The translations under genes and the position numbers were made by a program. A stretch of DNA of 64,000 bases, taken from NCBI GenBank assembly GCA_963695085.1, contig CAVOFV010000001.1, forward strand, positions 310,001-374,000, given 5' to 3'. This DNA is from SG8-30 sp963695085 (GTDB lineage Bacteria > Pseudomonadota > Gammaproteobacteria > Steroidobacterales > Steroidobacteraceae). Shown piece by piece: positions 63,601 through 64,000 of the stretch (its first letter is position 1; every line of letters starts with the position of its first letter). The notes under the pieces were generated by a model, which saw only the letters and a list, made by a program, of their open reading frames with translations, was not told the DNA's origin and did no database searches.

Positions 63601-63768
63601 GAGCTTGATGGCCGCCGCGGTCACGCTGTCGCGGCCCGCGTCCGGCAGCCGCGCGAGCGGGATATTCTCGCGCACCACCGCGGTCTCATCGCCCAGGTAG
63701 TGGCGGTTGATCGCGCGTCCGATGGGCGTCGGTCCCGCCCACCCTGCCGGCCAGATGAACTCGCTCAT
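60616..63768 (-). CDS. putA: PutA, proline dehydrogenase with an atypical aldehyde dehydrogenase domain
   Basis: Short-form PutA of 1050 residues without the N-terminal ribbon-helix-helix domain of E. coli PutA. The proline dehydrogenase half (about 1-480) keeps its FAD and substrate motifs: RLVKGAYWD, YPVFTRKPNTDVSF, FEFQRLHGMGEE and RRLLENGANTSFVNR. The aldehyde dehydrogenase half (about 520-1000) keeps general-base Glu805 (IAESGG) but has Ser839 in SAGQRSAALR where the catalytic Cys belongs, and Ser705 in SPFSSPLAAF where PWNFP has its oxyanion-hole Asn. It should oxidise proline to P5C; glutamate formation is doubtful. AGGAG lies six bases before ATG 63768. Confidence 0.93.
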   Translation of the reverse strand: MSEFIWPAGWAGPTPIGRAINRHYLGDETAVVRENIPLARLPDAGRDSVTAAAIKLVETVRRERKGSGGIEAFLQQYDLGSREGVMLMCIAEALLRIPDDETADKLIAEKINSGNWKEHLGEAESMFVNASTWGLMLTGRVVRPSASDLDDPASLLERLVSRLGEPVVRGAFRQAMRIMGHQFVMGRTIPEAIRRASAGDNHRYRYTFDMLGESACTEGNDQRYFEAYGKAIHQVKTMAKPGMPPAAWPSISVKLSALHPRYEFAHREDVLAKLGPKLEALALESMKAGIAFTIDAEEVDRLELSLELFDRLLSLPALDGWPGLGLAVQSYQKRAADLLRWLDARVEETGRTVNVRLVKGAYWDAEIKRSQERGLPGYPVFTRKPNTDVSFLACARLLLEGSRHLYPQFASHNAHSVAWVMHVAGKNGRDFEFQRLHGMGEELYDSLRDPQGGPVPCRVYAPVGSHEDLLPYLVRRLLENGANTSFVNRIVDENVPAAEIVRDPVTEVEGFQTIEHPRIPPPPRLFADERTNSMGINLADGAEQAKLAASCRVATSAPWRAAPLVGGKLRDGTRRELRNPADREQVVGEVREADAALVEEAFTLARRAQPAWDRRAPAVRADVLDTAALAFEEHRAEFLARCVREAGKTVPDSLAELRQAVDYLRYYAARLRQDFLPLELAGPTGESNRLQLHGRGVFVCLSPFSSPLAAFTGQLAAALAAGNAVLAKPAAQTPLVAAVAVRLLHEAGVPTDLLHFLPGSDALGARMAADARVDGVAVSGSADTLRQVGRGLAGRSGPMPALIAESGGRNALIADSSALHAQVVQDAIAGAFHSAGQRSAALRVLFVQEDIADEVRDLLAGAMDLLRVGDPALLASDVGPVIDAVAREALEAYAEQAIAASRWHHRVAIGAETRRGQFVAPLALEIPDAAALPGEVFGPVLHIVRFRADQLDRVVDAINAMGDALTLGVHSRIDAVARRVAARARVGNVYVNRDMTGAVVGVQPFGGRGTCGIGAKAGGPRYLQQFAVEQAVTVNVAAVGGNTALLSLID

Positions 63769-63783
63769 GGATCGCTCCTGCAA

Positions 63784-63811
63784 CCGCGCGGGCGCCGCCC
63801 GCGCGGGCGGC
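63784..63811 (-). promoter_or_regulatory. two mutually exclusive GC hairpins in the putA leader
   Basis: An 11-pair hairpin (63784-63794 with 63796-63806, one-base loop as drawn) and an 18-base perfect palindrome (63794-63811) overlap each other just upstream of the putA ribosome binding site (63775-63779). Only one can form at a time. Effects on translation are possible; GC-richness alone could also produce this. Confidence 0.35.
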
Positions 63812-63876
63812 CGTTGGTCAGTCAATGTAGTTTATTTCACTGATCCAGCGGCCTGTATAAGTGATATTCTGAAACG

Positions 63877-63915
63877 GGGCCGGATCCGATCATGCAACTG
63901 GATCCGGCCCTTTTT
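63877..63915 (+). terminator. hairpin with T-run near the right edge
   Basis: An 11-pair stem (GGGCCGGATCC at 63877-63887 with GGATCCGGCCC at 63900-63910) and a 12-base loop is followed by five Ts on the plus strand. It overlaps the end of the partial minus-strand frame, whose stop lies in the loop. On the minus strand the stem is followed only by CGTTTC, so it could act weakly in that direction too. Confidence 0.5.
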
Positions 63916-64000
63916 CCTGTTCGCGCAACAGCGCCGAGAAGCGCTGCCCCGCGCGACCGGGTGGCCGGTCGAGGCGATGCACCAGGCTCGGCGTGAACCG
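63890..64000 (-). CDS. C-terminal 36 residues of an unidentified protein
   Basis: A minus-strand frame is open from the right edge to TGA at 63890-63892 and encodes 36 residues, beginning RFTPSLVHRLDRPPG and ending REQEKGPDPVA. Third codon positions are mostly G or C, as in real genes here. The stop lies inside the loop of the hairpin at 63877-63915. Too little is visible to name it. Confidence 0.4.
   Translation of the reverse strand, partial: RFTPSLVHRLDRPPGRAGQRFSALLREQEKGPDPVA

Overview
The window comes from a GC-rich gammaproteobacterium, which I cannot place to genus. The evidence is a one-piece tmRNA with a proteobacterial tag ending YALAA, two conserved gammaproteobacterial gene orders (ffs-dnaX-ybaB-recR, and lipoprotein-dapA / gcvR-bcp with bepA nearby), complete Na+-NQR and Mla systems, and PpsR/PpsA. 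There is no integrase, transposase, phage gene or CRISPR array. Almost all of it is dense core genome with many start/stop overlaps of 1 to 17 bases.

Layout. 1-570: the end of a coiled-coil protein, then tmRNA. 818-2290: a CmpX-like membrane protein. 2484-10110: nqrABCDEF followed by apbE (covalent FMN attachment), nqrM (maturation) and a two-CBS-domain protein, coupled by overlaps and short gaps. 10150-14307: a putative outer-membrane barrel protein, thymidine kinase, a nucleoside transporter and a lipid kinase. 14339-18989: a 2-oxoacid:ferredoxin oxidoreductase (korA, korB) translationally coupled to a GltD-like FAD/iron-sulfur protein. 19062-23535: a YbaK-like deacylase, a Gfo/Idh oxidoreductase, small membrane proteins and an M28 lipoprotein peptidase. 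23649-33467: tail-specific protease and an efflux operon of one adaptor and two RND pumps behind an AT-rich palindrome. 33469-38350: a coiled-coil protein of unknown function with YqiB (possibly leaderless), then divergent ppsR and ppsA. 38367-43127: GFA protein, orn, rsgA, recR, ybaB, dnaX and 4.5S RNA. 43128-43725: a repeat-rich stretch around tRNA-Ser(GGA), with a partial tRNA copy and an 18-bp hairpin. 43726-49908: short lipoprotein, dapA, gcvR, one-cysteine Bcp, PIN-PhoH, BepA and MlaA. 49924-54083: mlaFEDCB downstream of class I aldolase. 54276-60591: a SUF operon with its Rrf2 regulator (sufR-B-C-D-S-U-T). 60616-63768: PutA. The window ends in a probable partial gene.

How the genes fit together. 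NqrA-F with ApbE and NqrM form a self-contained sodium-pumping NADH dehydrogenase module. SUF supplies iron-sulfur clusters, which NqrF, the Kor complex and its partner need. MlaA and MlaFEDCB together give a full outer-membrane lipid-asymmetry pathway. PpsA/PpsR (gluconeogenic entry) and class I aldolase mark central carbon metabolism.

The most unusual observation is in PutA. The proline dehydrogenase half keeps all the motifs I checked, but in the aldehyde dehydrogenase half the catalytic cysteine (residue 839) is Ser and the oxyanion-hole asparagine (residue 705) is Ser, while the general-base Glu (805) is kept at the expected spacing. This looks like a bifunctional enzyme whose second activity has been lost or changed.
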